The notes under the pieces are model-generated. The model made no database searches, had not been told where the DNA came from, and saw only the letters and a program-made list of their open reading frames with translations. Below are positions 1 through 11,000 of a stretch of DNA of 20,649 nt, piece after piece. The stretch lies in the NCBI GenBank assembly GCA_026419775.2, contig JAOPGA020000166.1, forward strand, positions 1 to 20,649, given 5' to 3'. How positions within the stretch are numbered: position 1 is the stretch's first letter; the number at the start of each line of letters is the position of its first letter. Made by a program: the position numbers and the translations under genes. The DNA is from Acrasis kona. Its lineage: Eukaryota; Heterolobosea; Eutetramitea; Acrasida; Acrasidae.

Positions 1-1120
1 ATTGACGCCTCTGGTCTGGTTGGCCGTACGAACTTGCTGTTGGGGTTTGTCTCTGGACTGGCTGTGATTGGCGTCTTTGAAGGTGGATCTCATCTTCCGC
101 ATGAGGACTTGTTGCGAATGGATCAATGTCTCTTGATTGGACGACTCTTGGTTTAGGTTCTTCTACACTTTGATTTGCTTGTACGGAAGGTGTATGGGAA
201 TAAGTAATGGGTTTGATTGCTGATGGGCTCAGATTTTCCTTTGGACACACTTCGGCTATGGTTACCATCTTGGTCAATAATGGAGACAGTCTTTTTGAGT
301 AATCAACCAAATTGTGGACTAGTTGCTGCACCATAGGATCAAACAAGTCTTGTCTTCTGTCCATCAACTATTCATGGTCAGCAAAAATTGTTGAAGTGAA
401 AGTTTACCTTTCGCATCATGTTTTTATTTGACAAGTTTACATCCTTATATAAACCTTCAAAACTCAAACGCTTGGTCTCTGCTTGTTGTAGTTTTTCAGG
501 AGTGACTGTTGATCCCTCTTTTGAGTATATTCTTACTTTTTCTCTGTAATAGTCAAAGTTTGATTTTAGCTTGTTTCTTGTTTTGTGTCTTTCAACCATG
601 GGTTCACATTGTGTCAAAAACTCTTTAACGGGTTGAAGCACGCCTCTTGTTACATTTGCTTGCTAGTAGAAAGAGTAAGCTTGATGCACATATTGACAAA
701 ACTTACGAAAAGCTTGGCACAAACAGAGTCCATTTCCTGGGCTAACTCAGATATTTGTGCCAGTGCGATAGATTTAAACTCATTTTCAATACCTTGGTAT
801 ATTATTTCGTAATTATTACCGACCTGATAAACTTTAAATGGTGTTAAAAGTAGAACGTACAGATCTAAATATATGTAAGAACAAGCTGCATAAATTCTTA
901 CCTCATAAGACTCGTCAATAAGTAAAACCCGTTAACTAACTGCGTTACGTCTGCTGCAATACTTTCTGTAATCTTTTTCATGGTCTGTCTGGTTTAATTT
1001 ATCGCGTCGGAAAAGTATACAAACATTAAATTCAGACTCTATAGCATCATATTCTTCATCCACAGTTTGGGGTATACTGTCTCCCCTCCACCACTTGTAC
1101 AGACCCCTCTGAATTCCCAT
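1..1120 (-). CDS. BAR-domain protein (amphiphysin/Rvs167-like), 3' end beyond the window
   Basis: BAR domains dimerise into curved helical bundles that sense or bend membranes in endocytosis. Exons inferred on the minus strand: 1120-1025, 984-902, 823-707, 662-408 and 367 to the left edge. Introns are 40, 78, 44 and 40 nt, with donors GTTTGT, GTAAGA, GTAAGT and GTAAAC. The N-terminus MGIQRGLYKWWRG is followed by TVDEEYDAIESEFN, the usual helix-1 opening. Exon 4 carries NFDYYREKV, a Lys/Arg-rich stretch and KRLSFEGLYKDVN, typical of BAR helices 2 and 3. The last exon (DRRQDLFDPMVQQLV) closes the domain and runs into a Pro/Ser/Gln-rich linker that stays open to position 1. An SH3 domain may lie outside, as in amphiphysins, but that is a guess. 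The exon 2 to exon 3 join does not keep frame with the obvious donor (see findings). The start is the first ATG before the family-like N-terminus. Confidence 0.85.
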
Positions 1121-1934
1121 TCCAAAAATAAATGTTGTTGTAAGGTTTGTTTTTGAATCAACCAAAAAGGGCAACTCAAGTTTGACAGTTTCAGCGCAAT
1201 ACCGTGAGAAGGCTTAATAATCGCTCAAACATTTGACTCAATTCTAAGATTAATCGAAGCAAAAAGACCCACACCGCAAACAGCACCACCGATATCTAGA
1301 GCTTCAGCACTAGTTTATGAAGAAGAAAAGCTATGTGTAAGTCAGGGGTTGAGGGCTGTATTCCGTAAAACTTGAACTCTGTGGTTTTAATGCGTCATAC
1401 AAAAACAAGATAGCCGCAGGTTCTGCGTATCGTAGCATGAGTGAACGTTATCTACAACCAAAAAACTTACTAAAGTCTAAATCGTCTTCTCTCTACATGT
1501 GGACGCCAAATGCATTCAATTTTTCGTTACTTGACATCGGATCCTCACGTTTATGGCCGCAGATACAAATAGGTGATCGATATGAAAAGACGAGATTATT
1601 TATAGCAACTTTACAATTTTGTTCTTAGAGGCCGGGTACCAGAATGCAGTAGCTGTATTGATTTGGACTGGTCAAAAAGGTTGTATTTGAAGTGACAAGA
1701 AGCTGAACAGACTTTGAATACAACTGGGTCCGGTCATCTTACATTACTTTTAAATCATTCATTTAGAAGCCAACTACATAAATGAGAAAATCTGTGGTTA
1801 ATATTGCTTGTGTTACCCACTCAGAATTATCTGAGATAAAAGTGGATAATTTTCATTGTAAATAATAGCCAATGACATATTTGACATATATCAAAAAAGG
1901 AGTTACCACGGAGTAAACCGGACAAACTTTTAGA
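1121..1934. other. Intergenic region between divergent BAR and RGS-START genes
   Basis: No convincing gene is visible in these 814 bases. A 63-codon plus-strand open frame at 1437-1628 has an ATG but resembles no family I know. A stretch at 1629-1690 could encode EAGYQNAVAVLIWTGQKG after an AG acceptor-like site, but no partner exon is evident. The region must hold the promoters of both flanking genes; I see no clear TATA element. Confidence 0.4.
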
Positions 1935-3282
1935 ATGAGCAAGGTTAAGGATGTTCTATCATCATATGATATCCACTTCGAAAAGCTGTTTGAGCACTCT
2001 GACCTCAAGGAGTGCTTCAGGACTTACTTAATAAAGGTACACAACGAAGAGCCCTTCTTGTTTTTAGAAGAACAACAAGTATGTTTCAAACATTCGCCTT
2101 TTAATGACCGTGTTCTAGAAGTATGTTGATATAAAAGACCCGTTGTTGAGATACAAGTGTGCGGAGCGACTAGTTCTAGAGTTTATAAATAGGGACTCGC
2201 CAAAAGAACTAAATATTGGTAACAGACTTCGCCAAGAGACACTAAACAAGTTCGAACAAAGTCCAAAGAATCAACCAAGTATCTCTCTATTTGACGACGT
2301 CAAAGTCGTCGTATACATGGAGTTGAAGGAAGACAGTCTGCTGACCTTCACAAGCTCCAAATTATTTGAAGCGTTTGTGGTGAATGCCATCAAAAAAGAT
2401 CAAAACTACTTGTTACAAATTGGCACCCTTAAGGCAAAAAGCGACGCCACCAAAGAATCAAGACAAGCACGCTATAACGTTGATAAATTTGAAGTCACGA
2501 ATGAGGATTTTGATTTGATTTATAATGATCTTAAAAATGGAACTTGGAGGACAAACAATAGAGGAACTTTAAGTGTCTCCACAAATAGGAAATTCATTAA
2601 TAGTAGGGGACTCCGTCTCATAAGAGAGGTTCAAAGATTGCCGTTTGATTGTGAGGAGGTATTTAATACAGTTATGGGCTCTAAAGAATGCTCAGATAAA
2701 ATTGAAAAATACCATCATACCGTACACGAATACTTTGATAGTTTTGTTTGTGGTAATTACCTTGTGCATCCTTTCCGCGCTGTTCTATCTTGTTCTTTTC
2801 CAATGGTTGATAGGGAATTTTGTGGTCTGCAAAGTGTTAGAAGACAACCAGACGGCTCCATCATTGCAATTTCAAAAAGTGTTGTAAACAACATTCTTGT
2901 ACCTGCTAATAAAGATTTTGTTCGCGCGTTTATGCTTCATGGGCAGCTATTTGAGAACAGAAGCGGTGGTTATAGTGTTTTCTCCACAGTTTCGTTCATC
3001 GATATGTGCGGTTTTGTAAATCCTACAGTTTTCAACCAAATGGTGAAATACAGAACAGACGATAAGCACCATAGACGAACAATATTAGATGCAATCTATG
3101 ATAGAAGGCTAGAGGGTAAATTCGAAGCAGAAGAAAACAATATACATTATTTGAGTTTGATGCATTATGACAGTGCAGTAGGGATCTCTACTCCAAAAAA
3201 GAGCTTAAAAAGAACAGAAGTTATCAAGCCATATAACAGTACTGAAAATCTTGAAGGAGAGGTTGTTTTGGAGAAAAATTAA
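1935..3282 (+). CDS. RGS-START domain fusion protein
   Basis: 435 aa from two exons, 1935-2078 and 2119-3282, with a 40-nt phase-0 intron (GTATGT...TCTAG). Residues about 10-136 form an RGS domain: FEKLFEHSDLKECFRTYLIK, then after the intron DIKDPLLRYKCAERLVLEFI and SPKELNIGNRLR, ending with LFEAFV. RGS domains speed GTP hydrolysis by heterotrimeric G-alpha subunits. Residues about 198-365 resemble a START lipid-binding domain, with LRLIREVQRLPFDCEEVF at its front and GGYSVFSTVSFIDMCGFVNP near its C-terminal helix. No signal peptide or membrane segment is seen, so it is probably cytosolic and could couple lipid sensing to G-protein shut-off. The tail (about 375-435) is charged and probably disordered. 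The RGS call is firm; the START call rests on overall pattern. Confidence 0.85.
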
Positions 3283-3601
3283 ATCACTATTCACTTTCTT
3301 ACAACGCTCACTTTTGTTGCAACAATACTAAACAGATTTCTTTTGTCAACATCGCATCCAAAAATTTCTGCCTAATCCTTCTTTACTGTTTGATCACCTC
3401 GAATTGTTTACTTGTTCGATTGTAAAAAGTACGTTACAAGATATCAGAAATTCATGAGTAAATCACCCCCGGTTCCAAATAAATTTGACTAGACACAGCA
3501 ATTTAGGTAAACCAAGACTTGATTGGTGGGTTGCTGCGTGGCAGGTACAAGATGAGGCACATTTTTTTCAAAACAAACCTAGCTCTAGTAACCCCAATCA
3601 C
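3283..3601. other. Intergenic region between RGS-START and DNase I-like genes
   Basis: Carries the 3' end of the RGS-START gene and the promoter of the nuclease. The nuclease reading frame stays open upstream to 3485 without an ATG. That extension has no protein-like pattern and would bury the signal peptide, so it is left out. Confidence 0.4.
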
Positions 3602-4429
3602 ATGAAGGTAGCCTTGATTGTTGCAACTGCCATATTATTGTGCATCGCAGCACAATGCTCTGCAGAACGTCTTCATATCGGCTCCTTCAACATACAAGTG
3701 TTCGGTACCAAAACAATGTCCAAGCCAAGAGTAGTGACCTTACTTACGAAGATTCTTGCAAGATACCACATCATCTTCATACAGGAAATTCGAGATCATA
3801 CAGACACCGCTCTTCATCAACTTGTCGACACTATGAACAAACAACAAGGGACCAACTACGAGTATGTAGTGAGTGAAAGATTAGGAAGGTCAAGCAGCAA
3901 GGAGCAGTACGCTTTCATCTACGATCCTTCTCGCCTTTCCATAGTGAGCACCCTCCAGTTCGAGGATCAAGAAAATTGGTTCGAGAGACCACCCTTCTCA
4001 GTCGTCATTCAAAACAACTCCGGTGCTAGACTCTTTTTGACTGGTTTACACGCAAAGCCAACCGATGCTGTTGCCGAAATCGACCATCTTGTCGACGTTT
4101 ATGACACTTACAGTTCACAGAACAATGACATTACACAAGGCTGGATTGTGATGGGAGATTTTAACGCGGGAGGTCACTACGTGTCTGAGGAACAGATGAA
4201 CAGAATCAGACTAAGAGAACAATCAGACAGATTCACCTGGTTGATCCAAGATGGTATAAGGACAACCGTTGCTGATAACAACAACGCCTACGACAGATTT
4301 GTGTCGACAAACACAGTTTCAGGATCAGCTGATGTCTTCAGATTCGACCTATCGATGAGGATTTCTATTGAGGAAGCTAGAGAAGTATCTGACCATTTCC
4401 CAATTGAAATGGTGGTTGATGGGTTCTAG
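3602..4429 (+). CDS. Secreted DNase I-like endonuclease
   Basis: 275 aa, single exon. The start is the ATG that opens a signal peptide (MKVALIVATAILLCIAAQCSA); cleavage is likely after residue 21. The mature part is a full DNase I fold of the endonuclease/exonuclease/phosphatase family, which cuts DNA to 5'-phosphate oligonucleotides using divalent cations. Motifs in order: SFNIQVFG (N30), FIQEIRD (E62, metal ligand), TGLHAKP (H150), VMGDFNAGG (D186, N188), AYDRFV (D231) and VSDHFPIEM (D264, H265). Both catalytic histidines are present, so it should be active. The mature protein has no cysteine, unlike mammalian DNase I. It is probably secreted or delivered to food vacuoles. It has no intron, a trait shared here with the endonuclease I gene at 18134. 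Confidence 0.93.
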   Translation: MKVALIVATAILLCIAAQCSAERLHIGSFNIQVFGTKTMSKPRVVTLLTKILARYHIIFIQEIRDHTDTALHQLVDTMNKQQGTNYEYVVSERLGRSSSKEQYAFIYDPSRLSIVSTLQFEDQENWFERPPFSVVIQNNSGARLFLTGLHAKPTDAVAEIDHLVDVYDTYSSQNNDITQGWIVMGDFNAGGHYVSEEQMNRIRLREQSDRFTWLIQDGIRTTVADNNNAYDRFVSTNTVSGSADVFRFDLSMRISIEEAREVSDHFPIEMVVDGF

Positions 4430-4527
4430 GTGCGCCGGTTCTATGACCATATAAATAGTTAAATAGGAATTTGTACATAAATTATCTTTACTTTCATTTG
4501 CGTTCTTTATTTTTGTCTAACTGAGCA

Positions 4528-4533
4528 AATAAA
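4528..4533 (+). terminator. Poly(A) signal of the DNase I-like gene
   Basis: AATAAA about 100 nt after the stop codon, in AT-rich sequence. Confidence 0.5.
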
Positions 4534-5080
4534 CACACAACAAAAACACTTTTCTGTACTTTTGAGAAAAACAAGTTGGAGATTTCACATTCGGTTTGTA
4601 TGTTTTGATTGGCAGAAGTTACAAGTGACAAGACCCAACGGAGAAACCATGCAAAGAAAGTTGATACAATATGTCATGATTGAAGGAACAAATTTATACT
4701 TCGTGAATGTGTTTACGTATCTTACAATTTTGTCTTTTTCGAATGTCTTTTCGAGATTACTGTTAAACACACTGTTACCAGCCTTGGAGATCCAAAAGTG
4801 ACTATTTGTGAATCAGGTTCTTTATGCATATTTAATCGATGTATGGGTTGAATGATAGCGCAGACTACATCCCAACAGCACTACATATGCTATCACCAGC
4901 GAAAATAAAGGTATTAAAAGTATTGTTTTTCTCCACATTTTTCAAACACGGACCTGATGATTACAACACTACTTTACCAAAAAAAGATATGAACCATAAT
5001 GAGTGTTGAGAAAATTCAGTAACATGAACATAAACTGACATACTAGTACACAAACTAGGGTTGGGACTGCAAAATAGCAT

Positions 5081-5115
5081 CAACAAGAAGAAGCAACAAG
5101 AAGAAGAAGAAAAGA
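5081..5115 (+). repeat. Imperfect purine-rich repeat
   Basis: Two tandem copies of CAACAAGAAGAAG (5081-5093 and from 5094), the second extended by further AAG units to 5115. It lies in non-coding or poorly coding sequence. Confidence 0.6.
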
Positions 5116-5139
5116 TCATTTGTACAATTTATTGCACAT

Positions 5140-5439
5140 TTGAACAAACACCTATGGTGGGCTGATATAGCTACTGCGAACCAATCCTGTAGAACTTGCA
5201 GATGCTACATCAGTTTTGGCCAAAGTGTAAAGCGATCTAAATTAAAAGCATTTTGTTTAGAACTAGCAATGGTTTTATTAAGCTATTCAGCCTGCGCCAT
5301 CGATACAGCCTTGAAAATTCTTAAGCGCTCCATTTCAACAACCAGCCGATGCAAGCACCTTGCAGAAGAATGTAGAAATACTGTTATATTTAAAAGTGGC
5401 TTACTTGACAATATTAGAAAAGATGTACAATCTGTATAA
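5140..5439 (+). other. Unrecognised open frame, possible gene remnant
   Basis: An open frame on the plus strand that continues upstream through the AAG repeat without an ATG; the only in-frame ATG is internal, within LELAMVLLSYSACAI. The translation contains CRTCRCYISFG, then LDNIRKDVQSV before a TAA stop. I recognise no family. It could be a fragment of a decayed gene, a downstream exon of an unrecognised gene, or chance. Confidence 0.2.
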
Positions 5440-5585
5440 TCTTACCAAAATACGTCATATCAAGATATGATCCTGTTTTATTTGATTCGAATCGTTTAAA
5501 TTCACATCGTGGCCAACTTCAAATAAACTCGATTGACCGTTTGATTTGTGACAATTGACAGCTCCACACAAAACACTTTGTTTTC

Positions 5586-6526
5586 ATGGGTAATCTGTGT
5601 GGCAAGAGTAAAAACTTTGAGGATGACAAACCGGTTTGTAGTTAGTAACAAAGAATTGTTAACCTAAATAGCGTCCATCTGAATCTTCACCTATAATTTC
5701 AACATCACATCAACAATATCAGACTTCAAAACCCAACATAACTAATGAAATAAATAATACCCAAATCAAACCTATCGAACCAGTACAACAAATTGTTGTG
5801 GAACAAAAGGTAGTGGAACCAGTCGTAGAGCAGAAAGAAATACAAACAAATCAAGATGACATCAATCAAAGCGAGATAGATGCACTAGTCCAGCTTGATG
5901 CTGACCAAGAGGCTGAGCGTCAACGCTTACAGGAGGAAGAGCTCTTAAGAGAACAAGAATTAGAGATACAAAGAGAAGAAGAGCTTTTAAGACTACAAGA
6001 ACAAGAACTACTACAAGAACAAGAGGAAGAGGAAAGAAGAAGACAGATTGAGGAAGAAGAATACCTCCGACGAAGTGCATCATTTAGAATTAATAACGAA
6101 CTTGAAAAATTGACCCAAGAGGAGGATGAATATGAAAAGGAGCAAAGAGAACTTGACGAAAGAAAGAGGAAGAGAGAACTTTTAATGAAAGGCGCATCAT
6201 CTCCACCACCTACAGATAGTTATGAAGCAACACCAGTAATAGAGGTTGTAACAGAAGAACCATCCATACCAACCGACCTTCCCAACAACGAGTCGACCGA
6301 ACCTCCCCCACCACCGCCACCCATGCCCGTAGAAAAACCAATCACACCCAGACTAAGAGCGACACGTAGTGAGATCATTAGTCCAACTTTACAACAAAAA
6401 CAACACAAATCCACACCCTTGATGGCTTCGGCAAGCGTCGCAGACATTACACAAACAAGAAAAAGTTTAAGGCCCTCAATCGCACATAGAACAGAGGAAG
6501 ATGTTTGGAAAAATGTATTTAAATAA
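5586..6526 (+). CDS. N-myristoylated Glu-rich coiled-coil protein with proline tract
   Basis: 300 aa from exon 5586-5633 (16 codons) and exon 5672-6526, joined across a 38-nt phase-0 intron (GTTTGT...AATAG). The N-terminus MGNLCGKSKN fits an N-myristoylation signal (Gly2), with Cys5 as a possible palmitoylation site and nearby lysines, so membrane anchoring is likely. Residues about 17-90 are Ser/Thr/Gln-rich and polar. Residues about 93-188 form a long Glu/Gln/Arg coiled coil with LLREQELEI and LLRLQEQELLQEQ repeats. About 190-240 is Pro-rich with a run of seven prolines (227-233), which could bind SH3 or profilin-type partners. The C-terminal part is basic and Ser/Thr-rich. No catalytic domain is seen. 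The short first exon would be missed without the splice. Function unknown; a cortical or cytoskeletal adaptor is a guess. Confidence 0.8.
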
Positions 6527-6535
6527 ATAATAGTT

Positions 6536-7663
6536 TTATGCCCATACAGACAAGATTGCCATCTGCACGAATCCAATAATGTACAAAATAAATCTTATAA
6601 TCTTTAGGATAACGTTATCTGGCTGGTGGAAAAGTACTTCGAAAAGTGCAACGTGAATGAAAGCACCTGATGCTAATGCCAACAGACAGTTCTTCGCAAG
6701 ATCAAATCCTAGGCCGCTATTCTCTGATAATCCTAACCCGATGGCAATTCCAACTGGTGTTGCTAATGAGAAGGCAATAATGAACAACACAACAATCCAA
6801 CCTCTTCTGAAACCTTCATTGATGATGCTTCCTAATGCGAACGCTTCGACAAGTTTGTGGGACAAGATTGCAACTAGAAGACCGTTAAGGCCACTGTGCT
6901 TCTTCTCGGCTCCAAGTCCAAGGCCTGCAAAGAAGGACTAGAAGGAATTGATGTTAATGTCACAGATTGAAGCACTTACGTGAATGGATAATGATAGCCA
7001 CAAAATCACTCCTGTTATAACGGCGGTTGCTTTTGACTTGTTGTGTAAATCATGGAAACCAATGTCACCGTGGCTGTGTCCATGAGCAACATCTTCGCTC
7101 TCCTCATCGTGATGATGATGGTGGGCATGGTCATCGTGATGATGGTGGACATGGTCGTGAGTAGCATTTATAACAACGTCAGTGGTCCCATAGGATGATG
7201 GTGGGACTGCATTAATGTACTCTTGTTTTGGTTTTTCTTTGTGAAAGCTCTTTACGATTGCCGTTAAAATGATTTCAAAGAAGAAAATGGTGAGTAGTGC
7301 AACACACAACAGAGTTGGGGACCATGGGAAGTTTACCACCCATGGGGCAATTGTATCTTCCATCTTCTCTAACTTCTCCTTAATCTCTTCTGCAGCTTCT
7401 GCCATCAAATGCAGTAGTCCACCTCCAAGTAGCACACCACCTCCATATCCTTGTGCCAGGTCGAGGAATATAGTAATCTTCTTTACAGAAACACGTTTCC
7501 GTATAAACCTTGCTCTGGAAACTATGACTGGTACGAGAGCCGCAAGAATACTTCCCACCAACAACCCAAACAATGCGATAATTTTGGCATTTCTTAGATA
7601 TAGGTCTGGACCAGGTTCTGGAGTTGGAGATGGAGTTGGTGTGAAGGCCTCAGTCTCATTCAT
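6536..7663 (-). CDS. ZIP family divalent metal transporter (SLC39-like)
   Basis: 361 aa from exon 7663-6980 and exon 6937-6536, split by a 42-nt phase-0 intron (GTAAGT...TCTAG). ZIP proteins bring zinc or iron into the cytosol. TM1 is near residues 28-48, followed by a GYGGGVLLGGGLLHLMAEA helix (about 72-90) and TM3 near 117-138. A cytosolic loop then carries a histidine-rich metal-binding segment (about 169-198: HDHVHHHHDD, HAHHHHHD, HGHSHG). The intron falls inside TM4 and joins H228 to S229, giving SIHSFFAGLGLG. TM5 has SHKLVEAFALG (H255, E259). These His/Glu residues form the metal site of the family. The usual later TMs end with FVQMAILSVWA. The start ATG at 7663 precedes a Pro/Thr-rich lumenal N-terminus. 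A ZIP subfamily I member is most likely; the metal cannot be told. Confidence 0.93.
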
Positions 7664-8038
7664 TTTGTTTTGAATTGCCAACTATTAGCTCTTAGGACTT
7701 ACTGATTGCGTGTTAACGGAGTTCAATTACAAAATTAGTAAAAAGATATTATTTCGGAGCTTTCCATGTGTTCATTCCTGAATAAAAAATAGATTTTTGA
7801 AAAACAATAATTTTATTAGTACTGTTATTATATAATGTTGTCAAGGTGTCTTAACGAACTTTGCTTTAATATTTCATAACTTTCTTACCTGGTGCATGTA
7901 ATAACTATGCCATTCAACGTGCAATCGAGCGCAAATGCTCACACTGATCTTTTAAATGATGTGTCAAAATCCAACATAGAAGCACAAATGTCGAAAAGTA
8001 GTTATTAAGAAGCAAAATATCAAATTTAGATAAAATAT
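7664..8038. other. Intergenic region upstream of ZIP and downstream of PreP
   Basis: AT-rich, about 375 bases, with no supported gene. It should hold the ZIP promoter (minus strand) and the PreP 3' untranslated region. Confidence 0.4.
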
Positions 8039-11000
8039 TTATTCATAAATCCACTCTTTACCATTGCGTATGTCATCTGGAACATTACTTTCATCTCCAA
8101 GTATAGCGCTTCCCCTTAGCTCAACGTCCTTCGATAGGTACTTGTTACATACATCAATAACATCACTGGCAGTCGTGTCCAAAACTGCGTTCCTTCTTCT
8201 CTGTCTGATATCATCGGATATATTATAGATGAATTGAGTAAACACCTTCACGTGAGGAGAATTTGGAGAATCCAACTGTTGGAACACTTGAAGCTTGGCC
8301 TCCTCCAATTCCTTGTTTGTAAACTTCTTCAAAGAAACCCAATCAACAACATTCTCAAAAATCTTTAGAGAACGTAAAGGATTGGGATCGCGATAAGAAC
8401 TAAAGGAAAACACACCATTCATGCTCTGACTAGCACTACTTCCATAAGCACCTCCCTTTTCTCTAATTTCTTGATGAAGATAGCAACTACTTATGACTTG
8501 ACTAGCAACACGCAACACCGGAGAATCTTTATGCAACAACGGAACAGTTAACACGCTTTGTCCAGTAAAACTCACGCTACTAGGCAACTTGACATATGTC
8601 TTGGTTGCAGTAGGAGAGAAGGTTTTTATTTCAGGATAACTCAATGTTAATTTATTAATTTCAACATTTCGGTGGAAAATTTCAATCAATTTTTCAATTC
8701 TTTTCGAATGTTGAGATTCGCATGTGATGAGCACTCTCATGTCATCTCTCCTCAATAAATAATTACTCAACCGTTGTAATTGCTCGGCAATTTCCTCGAT
8801 ATTACCGTTACTCGATAAATTGTTCATGTAGTTGACTCCCTTCAATCCATCAAAAGTATCGGCTAAATAATCTCCGAGGCTCAAGCTCGCCGCGGAACGG
8901 AGTTTTGCAAAAACATGTCCGCCGTGCATGATGGAGTTGGTTGCTTCCATGGCTGCTTGGTCAATCAAACTATTGGATGGTTAAAAATAGAATTGTAACG
9001 AACATTTACTTTTTTAAGAATTTCGAATTGTGAGTCAACCTTGGTTTCGTGTAAATGGCGGTCATCAAATCAACCATACGTTCCGTATTCTTCTCCAAAC
9101 AATGACTCGTCATCTTGAATGCTAATCCAAAATTTTTTCCATCTTTAATGGCGGGAACCAACACGATGCTGCATTGAATTCCTCCAGTGTACAATTCGAT
9201 CTGTTCCGCTAATTTGTATTGGTCCATGTCGGCGGCTCCTAATTTACTCAACACTGATGCGAACATGCTCATGTATTGTTCCAAGTCGACGGGAATGTCG
9301 TCCAACTCAAAAGGTGTCAATACGGTAACGTATACGATTCCGTTGGTCTGGTCATGATCCAGTTCGATGAAATTATTTTTTTCGAGAATGATGGGATTAG
9401 GGAGGTCCCGTGGAATGTCGCTCATGGTGAGCGTCGGTAACAATGTTTTGTTTTCTTCTTGCGATGATTTGATTTTTTCGATGGAATGGTATTGTTCCAC
9501 TAATTCATCTTTTTGACCCTGAGTGAGTGATTGCATAATTGCGCTGATTCTTGCAGCTTCTGATTTTTTTTGTTGGCTCATGTGATTTTCGTCTGGAGAC
9601 ATTACTAGTGTGACTTTGTGATGATTATTTTGAAAGTATTTTTGTATCTTTGTTGCAAAGAATGTTGGATCTTCCATTTCTTTTCTGAGACGTTCTATGC
9701 GACTGTTGATTAAAAGTGTTTCCACAGGATCTCCATAGTATAGCCAGTTGGAAATGATTGAATAACAAATGTCCACTCCAAAGTTTGGTGATTTTGTCTA
9801 TAAAGGTCAAGTGTGAAAAAAAGTATGTAGTTGATTACCTTGATGGAAAGTTCAATATTGTGAAGTGATGATTCAATTAGTGACTTGTCAATTCCTTCTT
9901 CTATGACTTGTTGGAATGTTTTGTCGATTGTGCTTTGTACCAACTCAATGTCATCTTGGCTCACTCCTTGTACACCAACAGTAAAGCTTGTTTCACTACA
10001 CAAAAAAATTAGTTTCAATAAAAGAAATGTTACCATTGATGAGAGTCGTAGCCAGTACCAGGTACAAAGTCAGGTGCGATCCCACTTTCGATTAAGTTTT
10101 TGTAAAAAAGACCTCTTGGCTCATCCAATAACAGTCCACATAAAAAGCTCATTGCAAATGATTCAAACTTGTCTGAATGATCGTTGCACAAGTACGATAC
10201 GGCCATCTTGATGTTTTTTGAAGCGTCTGCGTACATTGGATCGGGTGGTCCTTTCACATAAAAAGTTTTATTTGAGTCGTAGCGTTTGACCTTTTCTGAG
10301 AGGAGGTTCTTTGTGGTTATCCGTTCAAACTTGTCAAAAGCATTTTCGCTCAAAAACCTACAAAAGTGTTAAAAAGTGAATTAATGATGACCTACTTTAA
10401 ATGTTTATCGAATGGAAGATCTCCGTAGGTATATATTTTGGCTTGGCTTGGATGATAATGGTTTTTATGGAATGCTTTTAACTTTTCAAAAGTAATGTTT
10501 GGAATGTCTTCTGGGTTTCCTCCAGAGTTGTGCGCATAAACTGTTCCTGGGAAAATACGTTGCTGTAAAGCTTGACTGAAGAATTGATTGGGATCGCCCT
10601 GACACAATGTTATAATATGAATGAATAAAAGATTAATGTACCATTGCTCCTTTCATTTCGTTATAGACAACTCCTTTGATTTTTAGTTCCGATGTGCTGT
10701 CTGTTGGATTGTCAAATTCAAGTCTGTGACCTTCTTGCTTAAAATCCATTTCTAAAAGTCTGGGGAATAGCGTAGCATCCAAGTATACACTCATTAGGTT
10801 GTAATAATCTTTTTCGTTCTTAGAGGGTTGAAAAATGGTTTGGATTTCAACTTACTTGGGTTGAGAATGGATACGTTGTGTGATCCTGTGCAGTGTATGC
10901 ATTCATGTATGTGTTTAGCGATCTCTTGTACATGTTGAAGAATAGGTCGCGCACTGGATACTTTTCACTACCGCAAAGAGTAGTGTGTTCAAGAATGTGT

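Larger units (their letters stand above)
4430..5585. other. Gene-poor interval
   Basis: Begins with the 3' untranslated region of the DNase gene, which has an AATAAA at 4528-4533. The rest is AT-rich and shows only open frames without family likeness, for example 4562-4801. A purine-rich (AAG) repeat lies at 5081-5115, and a cysteine-rich open frame without an upstream ATG follows it (listed separately). Confidence 0.4.

Noticed and set aside
932-1019. Reading the BAR gene straight through 1024-985 without the 40-nt intron
   Set aside because: The unspliced frame soon meets a TAA at 932, while removing GTTTGT...GACAG yields a frame with a typical BAR helix. GTTTGT also serves as donor at 5634.
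1437-1628. 63-codon plus-strand open frame with ATG
   Set aside because: No family likeness, no supporting splice partner, and AT-rich sequence gives such frames by chance.
3485-3601. 39-codon upstream extension of the DNase I-like gene
   Set aside because: It starts without ATG and would place a clear signal peptide in the interior of the protein.
4562-4801. 79-codon plus-strand and 61-codon minus-strand open frames overlapping each other
   Set aside because: Neither shows domain patterns or biased composition typical of the real genes here; they look like chance frames after a 3' untranslated region.
7081-7165. Tandem-repeat-like GATGATGATGGTGG stretches
   Set aside because: They encode the histidine-rich loop of the ZIP transporter and are explained by that protein feature.
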